Source: Devosia sp.
GTDB taxonomy: Bacteria; Pseudomonadota; Alphaproteobacteria; Rhizobiales; Devosiaceae
NCBI RefSeq assembly: GCF_024707125.1
Contig: NZ_JANQAH010000009.1
Coordinates: forward strand, 62,001 to 126,000
Direction: 5' to 3'
Length of the DNA stretch: 64,000 nt
The position numbers and the translations under genes were made by a program. The notes beneath the pieces were generated by a model. That model searched no databases, was not told the DNA's origin, and was given only the letters and a program-made list of their open reading frames with translations. Positions 11,428-19,198 of the stretch are shown piece by piece. Within the stretch, counting starts at the first letter, position 1; each line of letters starts with the position of its first letter.

Positions 11428-13929
11428 CTAGAACTCGCTCCAGTCGTCGGCCTTAACCGCAGCATTGCCGTGGCTGAGATAGGCTTTGGCGACAGACTTG
11501 AGTTTTTGCTGGATGCCACGTGCACCCTGCGGCTCTGCGGGTGCGGCCGAAGCCACCTTCCGCCCGTCGGTCGCAAAGATATCGACGATCTGATCGAGCT
11601 TGGTGGCCTGTGCCTCCGTCTGCTCGATGGCCGCGTTCATCTCTTCAACCAGCGCCGCATTGTGCTGGGTCATCTCGTCCATCTGCCGGACCGCTGCATT
11701 AACCTCCTCGATGGAAGACGCCTGCTCGCGGCTCTCGCGGGCGATGCCAGTCATCAGGTCATTGGAGGACCGCGCTGCTTCAAGCATGGCCGCGAGCTTC
11801 GACGCCGCATCGCTGACAAGACGAGTGCCACCCTTTACTTCGGTCGCGCTCTGCTCGATGAGCTGCTTCACGTCCGAAGATGCGCTGGCCGCACTTTGCG
11901 CCAGGCGCCGCACTTCCACGGCGACCACCGCAAAACCCTTGCCCGCCTCGCCGGCCCGCGCCGCTTCCACAGAGGCATTGAGGGCAAGCAGGTTGGTCTG
12001 GAAGGCGATGTCGTCGATCATGCCGATGATGTTCGATATCTTGGCCGAGGACTGGGTGATCTTCTCCATGGCCTCGGTCGCCTGCGCCATCACCTGCCCG
12101 CCGACTTCAGCCGAACTCGTCACATCGCCTGCCGCCGCGCTCGCCTCCTGCGCCCGCTGCGCATTCTGCAAAACCGTCGCCGCAAGCTGCTCCATTGCCG
12201 CTGAAGTCTCTTCGATGGTTGCCGCCTGCTTGGTGGTGCGTTCGGAGAGATCATTGGCCCCCGAAAGAATTTCTCCCGTCGCCGTCTTCAGTGTCCCCGA
12301 CGTTGTCCGCAGCTCGCCAACGACGTCTGTGAGACGATCGGCCACCGCATTGACGTCCGACTTCAACCGCGCAAAGGCGCCTTGATACTCGCCTTCCATG
12401 CGGTGGGTCAGGTCGGTATTGGCCAGCGCCGACAGCACCACGCCCGTCTCGCCAACCCCGCGATCCACCGTCTCGACGAGCCCATTGACCGAACGCGCCA
12501 GCGCGTTGAGTTCGTCATCCGGAAAGTCGGCTTCCACCCGGCGCGAGAAATCGCCTGATATCGCCGCATCCACCACATGCCCGAACGAGCGCTGCAATTG
12601 CTGCATCATGGCCGCGCGATCGGCCTGACCGCGAATGATGGAGGCAGCTTCCGCCTCGGTCATCTCAGCCATGCGCAGGCCATTCTGCCGGAACACTTCC
12701 ACGGCCCGGGCCATGGCGCCGATTTCATCGCCGCGCGCCCCGCCCAAAACTTCCACCGAAAGGTCGCCTTCGGCCAATGTCTCCATCGTGTGGGTCAGGC
12801 GGGAGATTGGCCGGCTGATGGAACGAGCAAAGAAGAAGCCCAGGACAGCCGCAATGGCCAGCAAGACACCACCCACCAGCAGCGTCATGTTGCGCATGCT
12901 GACAACAGGGGCAAAGGCTTCTTCTTCCGGCTGCACGGCCGTGACCGCCCAGGTGACGCCGCCCACGCTGACAGGTTCGGCCCGCACCACCATGGGCGCA
13001 CCGCGATAGTCCGTGCTCATCCCCTCGCCGACCTGGCCGGAAAAGGCTGCAGTCACGACATCGGAGGTCAGCGTCGTGACGAGAACGTCGTCGGCCGCGG
13101 TCTTGGGTGACTCGCTGCGAAGCAGGCCATCGGCCCCCACAACGATCACTTCGCCACTCTTGCCCATGCCAGACAGGGCGGACACCCGGGCACTCATCGC
13201 CGCCGGCGAGATTGCCAGCACCATGACGCCCGTTTTCTCGTCCTTGTCATAGACCGGCATGGCCATGAAACTCTGCGGCGCGCCGGCCGGTCCATAGACG
13301 GCAAAGTCGACAAAGGCAGCCGAGCCGTCCGCAAGGTCCTTGGCCGCGACAAAGGCCTGACCAAGCCCGGATACAGCAAGAGCGGGGTCGGCAACGACAT
13401 TGCCGGCAAAGTCCATGTTCTTTGAAACCGAATAGACCACATCCCCGGTGGCGCTGATCAGCAACACGTCGGAATAGCCGCGCTCGACCTGCAAGGTTCG
13501 GAAGCCGGGATGGAAACGCTTGTGCGGTGCATCATAGGTGGCGCCCTTGGCGCCGACGCTATCGACCGCGGCGCGGTCCGCCGGATTGGGGTTTTCGGTG
13601 ACATAGGCAGCCTGCAATTGCAGCGCTGCACGTTCCTTGAGCCCCATGCGCAATTCCTCGAGCGCACGAGTGAGGTTCTTCATCGCCGTAACAGTGTCGG
13701 AGCGCTGCACGAAGAGCCGGAGATCAACCTCGGCGCTCGAAAAATACTCGCTGACCAGCGTCGTCGCCGTATTGAGCGAAGCCTGCATGGATTGGTTGCG
13801 CTGTTCCTCGACCGTGCCGAGGCCGATGAAATAGCTGGCAATGCCAACCCCGGCACTCACCACCAGCGCCGAACCAACCAAAGCCAGCGGCAGCTTCTGC
13901 GCGATGCGCAGTTGCGGAAATATCCTCAC
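11428..13929 (-). CDS. Methyl-accepting chemotaxis protein with large dCache sensor
   Basis: Chemoreceptor of 833 residues. I start it at GTG 13929 ([12 protein letters not shown]): this codon has the same AGGGGGA-type leader as the next receptor gene and sits just before the membrane segment (about 13-36). The frame stays open upstream to 14001, but those residues look like non-coding sequence. A double Cache domain fills about 40-340, membrane segment 347-369, then HAMP, HAMP-like repeat and MCP signalling domain. The tail is DWSEF. The C-terminal half is almost identical to that of the receptor at 9208-11274, so these two probably feed identical signalling units with different sensors. A TTAA-N7-TTAC element lies at 14045-14059. 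Confidence 0.92.
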   Translation of the reverse strand: MRIFPQLRIAQKLPLALVGSALVVSAGVGIASYFIGLGTVEEQRNQSMQASLNTATTLVSEYFSSAEVDLRLFVQRSDTVTAMKNLTRALEELRMGLKERAALQLQAAYVTENPNPADRAAVDSVGAKGATYDAPHKRFHPGFRTLQVERGYSDVLLISATGDVVYSVSKNMDFAGNVVADPALAVSGLGQAFVAAKDLADGSAAFVDFAVYGPAGAPQSFMAMPVYDKDEKTGVMVLAISPAAMSARVSALSGMGKSGEVIVVGADGLLRSESPKTAADDVLVTTLTSDVVTAAFSGQVGEGMSTDYRGAPMVVRAEPVSVGGVTWAVTAVQPEEEAFAPVVSMRNMTLLVGGVLLAIAAVLGFFFARSISRPISRLTHTMETLAEGDLSVEVLGGARGDEIGAMARAVEVFRQNGLRMAEMTEAEAASIIRGQADRAAMMQQLQRSFGHVVDAAISGDFSRRVEADFPDDELNALARSVNGLVETVDRGVGETGVVLSALANTDLTHRMEGEYQGAFARLKSDVNAVADRLTDVVGELRTTSGTLKTATGEILSGANDLSERTTKQAATIEETSAAMEQLAATVLQNAQRAQEASAAAGDVTSSAEVGGQVMAQATEAMEKITQSSAKISNIIGMIDDIAFQTNLLALNASVEAARAGEAGKGFAVVAVEVRRLAQSAASASSDVKQLIEQSATEVKGGTRLVSDAASKLAAMLEAARSSNDLMTGIARESREQASSIEEVNAAVRQMDEMTQHNAALVEEMNAAIEQTEAQATKLDQIVDIFATDGRKVASAAPAEPQGARGIQQKLKSVAKAYLSHGNAAVKADDWSEF

Positions 13930-14077
13930 CCTCGTCCCCCTGAGCCTGCCCGATCCCCGGCCCTCCAGCCAGACCGCCTCCCGGCCGGCGAAACGCCTCA
14001 CAGGATCGAACGAATTGCGTCCTGCAATCGATACACATTTAGGTTTAACTACTTATTACGCCCAAAGCGGCGCCCCA

Positions 14078-14117
14078 AAAGGCGAAGCGCCCGCAACCGG
14101 CCGGTTGCGAGCGCTTC
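14078..14117 (-). terminator. Terminator hairpin after cheY at 14143
   Basis: A near-perfect 34-base palindrome (14084-14117) has one mismatch pair. In the minus direction it is followed by a CCTTTTGG stretch. It lies 26 bases past the cheY stop codon. Confidence 0.7.
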
Positions 14118-14142
14118 AGCAATTGGTTCTGTTCTCAGGCGA

Positions 14143-14532
14143 TCAGGTCAGCGCTCCGATCACGGCCTCGATGCGCTTTTTCATGGTCGAAACGTCGAAC
14201 GGCTTGATGATGTAATTGTTGACGCCGGCCGAAATCGCTTCCTTCACCTGCTCGGCGTCGGAACGCCCGGTCGCCATGATGAAGGGCATCGCCTGGGTGC
14301 GCGGATGCTTGCGGATCACCTTGAGCAGGGTCAGCCCGTCGATATCGTCCATGTTCCAGTCGGAAATGATGAGATCGACATTCGCCCCTTCGAGCTTGCC
14401 CAATGCATCGCGGCCAGACTTGGCCTCGATGATGTCCTTGAAGCCGAGCTGATTGAGAATGTACTTGCAGATGCCACGCATGGACTGCTGGTCATCAACG
14501 ATCAGGACGCTGACAGCACTGGCTTTAGGCAT
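14143..14532 (-). CDS. cheY: Chemotaxis response regulator CheY (CheY2-like)
   Basis: Single receiver domain of 129 residues. The acidic pocket is D13-D14, the phosphoacceptor D58 (LIISDWN), the switch threonine T88 and the conserved lysine K110 (KPF). There is no output domain, so it should act by binding the flagellar motor switch after phosphorylation by CheA. It is the last gene of the cheD-cheR-cheB-cheY group, the place where rhizobia have the motor-binding CheY2; the other CheY at 21561-21926 sits next to cheA. That functional split is inferred from gene order only. A hairpin terminator follows. Confidence 0.92.
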   Translation of the reverse strand: MPKASAVSVLIVDDQQSMRGICKYILNQLGFKDIIEAKSGRDALGKLEGANVDLIISDWNMDDIDGLTLLKVIRKHPRTQAMPFIMATGRSDAEQVKEAISAGVNNYIIKPFDVSTMKKRIEAVIGALT

Positions 14533-14644
14533 GGACTCTATCTACCTCTTACGCGCCGGAGCCTGAGCCCCGGTATTCAAGTTCATCCTAGGTGGGAGAG
14601 GTTACAATTCTCTCAATTGCACCGGACGGATTGCATGCTCGGCG

Positions 14645-15691
14645 TTAAGCCGCCGAGCGCAAACGAACGAGCGCATTGGCAAGCTTGCCGGCCACCTGCT
14701 CGAGCGGCGCCTGCTCGACGACCGCGCCTTCCTCGAAGGCAACGCGCGGCATGCCATAGACGAGAGCCGAAGCCTGGCTCTGGCCCACCGTATAGGCGCC
14801 GGCATCGCGCATCAGTTTGAGACCCCGCGCCCCATCCCGGCCCATGCCGGTGAGGATGGCGCCGACCGCCATATGCCCAACCGCCTTGGCCACCGATTCA
14901 AACAGCACGTCCACGCTCGGACGATGGCCGCTGGTCAGCTCATCCTGGCTCAACCGGCATTTCAGCTGCCCCGAAGAGCGCTCGACGCGCAGGTGATAGT
15001 CACCGCGCGCCACATAGGCATGGCCGCGCTCAAGCACCATGCGGTCCTCAGCTTCCACCACCTTGATGGCACAGAGCTCATCGAGGCGCGCTGCAAAGCG
15101 GCCGGTAAAGCCGGCCGGCATGTGCTGGGCAATGACCACCGGCGGGCAATCGGCCGGCATGTTTGTGAGGACAGCACGGATCGCCTCGACGCCGCCAGTC
15201 GAAGCGCCGATGGCAATGAGCGCGCCATCGGGAGCGGCTGCCGTCTTAACCGATGTCTTGGGCGCCTCGATGCGCGTTGCTGCACCGCGCACATCGGTGC
15301 GAGCCGCATCGCGGATCTTGTCGCGCAGGCTGGCGCCAAAGGCATCGAGCCCACCGGCAAATTCGGCACTGGGCTTGGCCACAAAGTCGATGGCACCCAG
15401 TTCCAGTGCCAGCAGCGTCTCGCTCGCGCCCTTCTTGGTGAGGGTCGACACCATCACCACCGGCATGGGCCGCAGGCGCATCAGCTTTTCGAGGAAATCC
15501 AGCCCGTTCATATTGGGCATTTCGATATCGAGCGTCACCACATCGGGATTGAGCTGCTTGATCTTCTCGCGCGCTTCGATCGGGTCCGTTGCCGTGCCGA
15601 CGACGGTGATGTCGCCGTCGCGCGTCAACATGCGGGTGAGCACCTCGCGAATGAGGGCCGAGTCATCGACGACCAGAACCTTGATAGTCAT
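14645..15691 (-). CDS. cheB: Protein-glutamate methylesterase/glutamine deamidase CheB
   Basis: 348 residues. It removes methyl groups from chemoreceptor glutamates and deamidates glutamines, resetting receptor activity. The N-terminal receiver domain (about 1-115) has D9-D10 and phosphoacceptor D55. After a linker the C-terminal esterase domain (about 155-345) carries the catalytic triad S164 (GASTGG), H190 (QHMP) and D286 (GMGRDGA). The start is ATG 15691, which overlaps the cheR stop codon by four bases (ATGA), so the two are translationally coupled; the reading frame extends further upstream inside cheR but is not used. Confidence 0.96.
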   Translation of the reverse strand: MTIKVLVVDDSALIREVLTRMLTRDGDITVVGTATDPIEAREKIKQLNPDVVTLDIEMPNMNGLDFLEKLMRLRPMPVVMVSTLTKKGASETLLALELGAIDFVAKPSAEFAGGLDAFGASLRDKIRDAARTDVRGAATRIEAPKTSVKTAAAPDGALIAIGASTGGVEAIRAVLTNMPADCPPVVIAQHMPAGFTGRFAARLDELCAIKVVEAEDRMVLERGHAYVARGDYHLRVERSSGQLKCRLSQDELTSGHRPSVDVLFESVAKAVGHMAVGAILTGMGRDGARGLKLMRDAGAYTVGQSQASALVYGMPRVAFEEGAVVEQAPLEQVAGKLANALVRLRSAA

Positions 15692-16530
15692 GCTGCTTCT
15701 CGTTTGTTCATCCGCTTGGATTGGTAGATGGTCTTGCCCACGAGGCGGAAACCTTCCCCGCCCGAACCCAGATTTTCCGAGTGGCCGATGTAGAGGAAGG
15801 CTTCGGGGGCCAGGAGCTTGCCGAAGCGGCCAAAGACGGCCCCTTGCGTCGGCTTGTCGAAATAGATCGCCACATTGCGGCAGAAGATGGCATCGAACGG
15901 GCCCTTCATCGGCCATTCGGCGATCAGGTTGAGCGGCTTGAACGAGACCAGTTCGCGCGCTGCCTGCGGTACCTGCACGGTGCCGTCATTGAGTTTCTGG
16001 AATGGCCGGGCGCGTTCCCCGCTGAGGCCCGAAAGCTCGTTCTCAGGATAGATGCCGCGCGCCGCCTTGGCGATCACAGCCGTATCGATATCCGTTGCGA
16101 GGATCTTGAAATCCCAGCGCTTGAGTTCGGGAAAGGCATTGAGCAGATCCATGCCGATCGTATAGGGCTCCTGCCCTGTCGAACAACCTGCCGACCAGAT
16201 GCGCAGTTTTTGGCCGCGCGGCCTCTCGCTGATCAGGCCACCGACATAGGTCTTGAGGTGATCGAAATGGTGGTCTTCGCGATAAAAGCGCGTCAGATTG
16301 GTGGTGAGGGCGTTGACGAAGTCCTGCCCGTCGCTCGCCGAGGCGCCCTTTTCGAGATAGTCGACATAGTCGTCAAAACTGGCGAGTTCGAGCGCCCGAA
16401 CGATCTTTGACAGGCGCGACACCACCAGGGTCCGCTTGGCGTCGCTGAGGGAAATGCCGGCGACCTTATAGACGCGGCTTTTGATGCGCGAAAACTCGCG
16501 CTCGCTGAGGGAAATTTCTCCCTGTTCCAT
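15688..16530 (-). CDS. cheR: Chemotaxis protein methyltransferase CheR
   Basis: 280 residues. It transfers methyl groups from S-adenosylmethionine to receptor glutamates. An N-terminal helical CheR_N part (about 8-60) precedes the SAM-binding Rossmann domain with SAGCSTGQEPYT at 113-124. ATG 16530 is chosen because GGAAGG lies 4 bases before it; the frame extends to 16578 without a comparable site. It overlaps cheB by four bases and follows cheD by 171 bases. Five neighbouring receptors end in DWxEF, the kind of tail that docks CheR in other bacteria. Confidence 0.96.
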   Translation of the reverse strand: MEQGEISLSEREFSRIKSRVYKVAGISLSDAKRTLVVSRLSKIVRALELASFDDYVDYLEKGASASDGQDFVNALTTNLTRFYREDHHFDHLKTYVGGLISERPRGQKLRIWSAGCSTGQEPYTIGMDLLNAFPELKRWDFKILATDIDTAVIAKAARGIYPENELSGLSGERARPFQKLNDGTVQVPQAARELVSFKPLNLIAEWPMKGPFDAIFCRNVAIYFDKPTQGAVFGRFGKLLAPEAFLYIGHSENLGSGGEGFRLVGKTIYQSKRMNKREAA

Positions 16531-16701
16531 GAAACCTTCCCCGACTGCCCCAGGCCCCACCGCAAAGCGGCAAGTCACCGTTACGCCCGCATGATCGCGA
16601 CATCAGCGCCATGCTGTTGAGCGAAAGTCATAGTGGCCGGTGCATTCCTTAGATTGCGTAAATTCCGCCCGGAACACCGGGCAATATTTGCGCGAAGAGG
16701 C

Positions 16702-17319
16702 CTAGAAAAGTTCGATATCGTCGACCGGCGCTGGCACCACGACACGGCGCTTGGCGAGCGCCAGTTCTTCCTTGGCAACATTGGCGCCGACATCGCTGTC
16801 GAGCCGCTTTACGAAGGCACGGCCGGAATGGGGCTTGAACAGCACGCGCCGGGCAAACATGCCCCCGAGGTCTTCGCTCGAGGCCATATAGCCTTCATCG
16901 GCGAGGAACTGGCGTACGAATTCGATGTTCTTGGCCCCGACATCGTCGAGCGCCGAATTGATCTTGCCGCCGCCAAAGACCTTGATCTCGAGATTGGACT
17001 TCTTGCCCGAGCCCTGCGAGAGCACCTTGTTGATCAACTGTTCCATGGCAAAGGCGCCGTAACGGGCCGAAGCGCCGTAGCGATCCTTGGCCGAACCGGA
17101 TTGTTCGGCGAGGAGGAAATGGTTCATCCCGCCGACATTGGCGACGCGGTCCCTTACGCAGGCCGAGATGCACGACCCCAGCACGGTCGAAAACGTGACA
17201 TCCTGCGCCGAAGAAACGTGGCAATCACCCTGATGGACCGTGGTGACGATACCTCTGTCGAATTCAGGAGGCAGGGAGCTATTCTGGCCCATTTGTCTAC
17301 GAATACCCGTCGAGTCCAT
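16702..17319 (-). CDS. cheD: Chemoreceptor glutamine deamidase CheD
   Basis: 205 residues. CheD hydrolyses specific receptor glutamines to glutamates. The catalytic cysteine C50 is in TVLGSC and the histidine H67 in GGMNHFLL, as in the family. The protein is longer than minimal CheD (about 160 residues) and carries a C-terminal extension after about 175, ending VDDIELF. This ending is shared in part by the divergent gene at 17456 (GEIELF). The gene is the first of the cheD-cheR-cheB-cheY group. Confidence 0.95.
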   Translation of the reverse strand: MDSTGIRRQMGQNSSLPPEFDRGIVTTVHQGDCHVSSAQDVTFSTVLGSCISACVRDRVANVGGMNHFLLAEQSGSAKDRYGASARYGAFAMEQLINKVLSQGSGKKSNLEIKVFGGGKINSALDDVGAKNIEFVRQFLADEGYMASSEDLGGMFARRVLFKPHSGRAFVKRLDSDVGANVAKEELALAKRRVVVPAPVDDIELF

Positions 17320-17344
17320 TTGCTTCCGACCTTAGCTTTAACTC

Positions 17345-17361
17345 GTTAGCCAAACGCTAAC
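17345..17361. promoter_or_regulatory. Palindrome in the cheD divergent promoter region
   Basis: A 6-bp inverted repeat, GTTAGC-N5-GCTAAC (17345-17350 and 17356-17361), lies between two divergent chemotaxis genes. The half-sites TTAG and CTAA are seven bases apart, like the TTAA-N7 elements before the receptor genes. It could be an operator; no regulator can be named from the sequence. Confidence 0.3.
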
Positions 17362-17455
17362 CACGCTACGCGGGGAGTCCCGATCTGGCTGTCGCAGCAA
17401 GAAGCGGTTTAGAAATATTCGGATAGTGTGGGCTGGTAGACCTGAGGTTATGCGT

Positions 17456-17809
17456 ATGTCATTGCAGAAGCTGGCAAGAGAGCTCGACGAGACAGCCCGT
17501 CAGTCCGCCGCAATGTTGGAAGGGATTACCGAAGCCCTCGATCTTCTGACCGACTCTTCGGCCGGCAAGGACGCTTCCGTGCGCCAGGCCATGATGATGA
17601 TCATCACTGCCCTTCAGGGCCAGGACCGTATCGAGCAGCGCTGCCGCAACATGGCACTTGCCGCCCGCCAGTTCTCGCTGCTTCCGCCGACCGCGCCTGA
17701 AAGCGTCTATGACGAAATCTGGCAGAGCCTGACCCTCGACGAGCTGCGCGTCCCTGCCCTCTCGGGCGTCGCCGCCAACCAGCCGCACGGCGAGATCGAG
17801 CTGTTCTAG
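17456..17809 (+). CDS. Small chemotaxis protein with CheZ-like DxxxQ motif (CheT-like, probable CheY phosphatase)
   Basis: 117 residues, mostly helical by composition. ATG 17456 has GAGG 8 bases upstream; an in-frame ATG at 17450 is too close to that site. The segment LQGQDRIEQR (D57..Q61) matches the DxxxQ phosphatase motif of CheZ, in which the Asp and Gln act on phospho-CheY. The C-terminus is GEIELF, acidic and hydrophobic with a final Phe, resembling the CheY-binding tail of CheZ. It is divergent from cheD. Rhizobia have a small gene, cheT, next to cheD, which I recall being reported as a CheY1 phosphatase. Overall homology to CheT is inferred from position, size and motif and is not proven. 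Confidence 0.7.
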   Translation: MSLQKLARELDETARQSAAMLEGITEALDLLTDSSAGKDASVRQAMMMIITALQGQDRIEQRCRNMALAARQFSLLPPTAPESVYDEIWQSLTLDELRVPALSGVAANQPHGEIELF

Positions 17810-17963
17810 GCAGAAGGCTCTTCGACGGCTTTCGACCCCATTCTCGCCGTTGGTGCCTCGCTCGCAGTTTCCTATGGGCGGACACAGGCGATCATCCGCA
17901 AGAGTGGGCTTCTAACGAAATTGCGGACTTTCCTGCCGCGCGTCATGCGTCTAGCCTTGCGCC

Positions 17964-18368
17964 ATGACAAAAAGCATCCTCAGGTTCTTTTTCGATTATG
18001 GCGCGGGTGGTTGCCTCTGGGCGGGTGACAACGAGACCCGTGAAGAATTGGGACTAGGCCCAGTGGACGAGAAATTGTTCGTTTCGAAGCCTGCTTGTGA
18101 TCTGCGGGTCCAGCTTGACTTCGAGCATTCCGGCTATCTGAACCCGCTGTATCCGCCCGATCCGAGCCTGTGGACACAAACGCTTTGTGATCGCTTCAAT
18201 GCTGGGGTGGACACGCTACTTGGGCTTTTGCGGCATGAATTGGGCGCAAGCTATGACATTGTGGATGAGCAACAGCTCTATTGCGAGGATCCCCGCTTGG
18301 GCGAGTATCTTGAGAACAATGCAGGCCTTGCTGCACTCAACGAAGTTGACGCGCCAACCGTAGGCTAA
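17964..18368 (+). CDS. Hypothetical protein
   Basis: 134 residues, not recognised. It begins MTKSILRFFFDYGAGGCLW, has no signal peptide, membrane segment or repeat, and is acidic (pI low by eye). Codon choice is less GC-biased than in the neighbours (several TTG, TTT and GTT codons). No clear Shine-Dalgarno precedes ATG 17964. It lies on the plus strand between the two halves of the chemotaxis locus and probably has nothing to do with chemotaxis. The reading frame could be an insertion into an ancestral continuous che operon. Confidence 0.6.
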   Translation: MTKSILRFFFDYGAGGCLWAGDNETREELGLGPVDEKLFVSKPACDLRVQLDFEHSGYLNPLYPPDPSLWTQTLCDRFNAGVDTLLGLLRHELGASYDIVDEQQLYCEDPRLGEYLENNAGLAALNEVDAPTVG

Positions 18369-18554
18369 AGCATCGCACACGCGCCTCGACTTGCACCGAC
18401 CTGGCATATTCTGGTGGCGTGCGTTTCTGGCAAATGCCTAACCCGTCATATCTAACTCATTCGGAGATGCAGGTCGGCTTTCGCAGAGCCTGCCTCAAAA
18501 GCAGACTGTCGGCTCCCCACCCCGAGTCAGACAGCATTCCGCGCCCCAAAACTA

Positions 18555-18577
18555 AGAAGGGCGCCTTGCAGCGCCCT
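18555..18577 (-). terminator. Terminator hairpin after cheW
   Basis: A 7-bp stem (18558-18564 with 18571-18577) has a 6-base loop. In the minus direction it is followed by TTCTTAGTTTTGG. It lies 23 bases past the cheW stop codon. Confidence 0.75.
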
Positions 18578-18599
18578 CCTTGACTCACGCTTGCAGGCC

Positions 18600-19088
18600 T
18601 TAGCCGTCGAGCTTGGCACCATTGACCACGGCGTGGAGGTCGATGAGACCCACCATGCGGCTGTCATGGGTGATGATGCCGTTGAGGAGTTCCGTATCGA
18701 TGGCATTGCCTTCGGGCACATTGTGAATGTCTTCGCGGCTCACGGTCAGAATGTCGCTGACAGCGTCGACCAGGATGCCGACCCACTTGTCGCCGACGCT
18801 CATCACCACCACGACGTGGTTTTTGGTGGGCGAGGTCTGGCCATCGCCAAAGCGGGCGCGCAGATCGAAGATCGGCACGATAGTGCCGCGCAGGTTGATC
18901 ACGCCGCGCACGAAGTCGCGCGTGTTCGGCAGCGGGGTCGCACCGTTCCAGGCGCGAATTTCGCGCACCGTGGTGATCTCAACGCCATAGGTCTGCTCGC
19001 CGATGGAGAAGGCGATAAGTTGCAGGGTGTTCTGGCCAACGACGGCCGTTTTATCCCCATTGTCTTCGCGGAGGCTGAGCGCTTCCAT
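18600..19088 (-). CDS. cheW: Chemotaxis coupling protein CheW
   Basis: 162 residues, a single CheW domain (about 22-155) that bridges CheA and the receptor tips. Typical elements are the FSIGEQTYGVEI strand, the VRGVINLRGTIVPIFDLR core and a ..GLIDLHAVV.. ending. ATG 19088 has AGGA just upstream. It is 110 bases downstream of cheA and followed by a hairpin terminator, so it is the last gene of the STAS-cheY-cheA-cheW transcript. Confidence 0.96.
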   Translation of the reverse strand: MEALSLREDNGDKTAVVGQNTLQLIAFSIGEQTYGVEITTVREIRAWNGATPLPNTRDFVRGVINLRGTIVPIFDLRARFGDGQTSPTKNHVVVVMSVGDKWVGILVDAVSDILTVSREDIHNVPEGNAIDTELLNGIITHDSRMVGLIDLHAVVNGAKLDG

Positions 19089-19198
19089 TTTCCTGGCCTT
19101 TCTGCCGCCCTTCTGGGCCGGTTACACACTGTGAGCGGCTGATAAGCCGCGCTTTACTCGTATTCCGGCGCGACGTCGCCGCCGCGCCACTTGGCCAA

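Noticed and set aside
1..14001. Receptor array as a mobile or recently acquired island
   Set aside because: No transposase, integrase, tRNA or direct repeat flanks were seen, and base usage is like the rest of the window.
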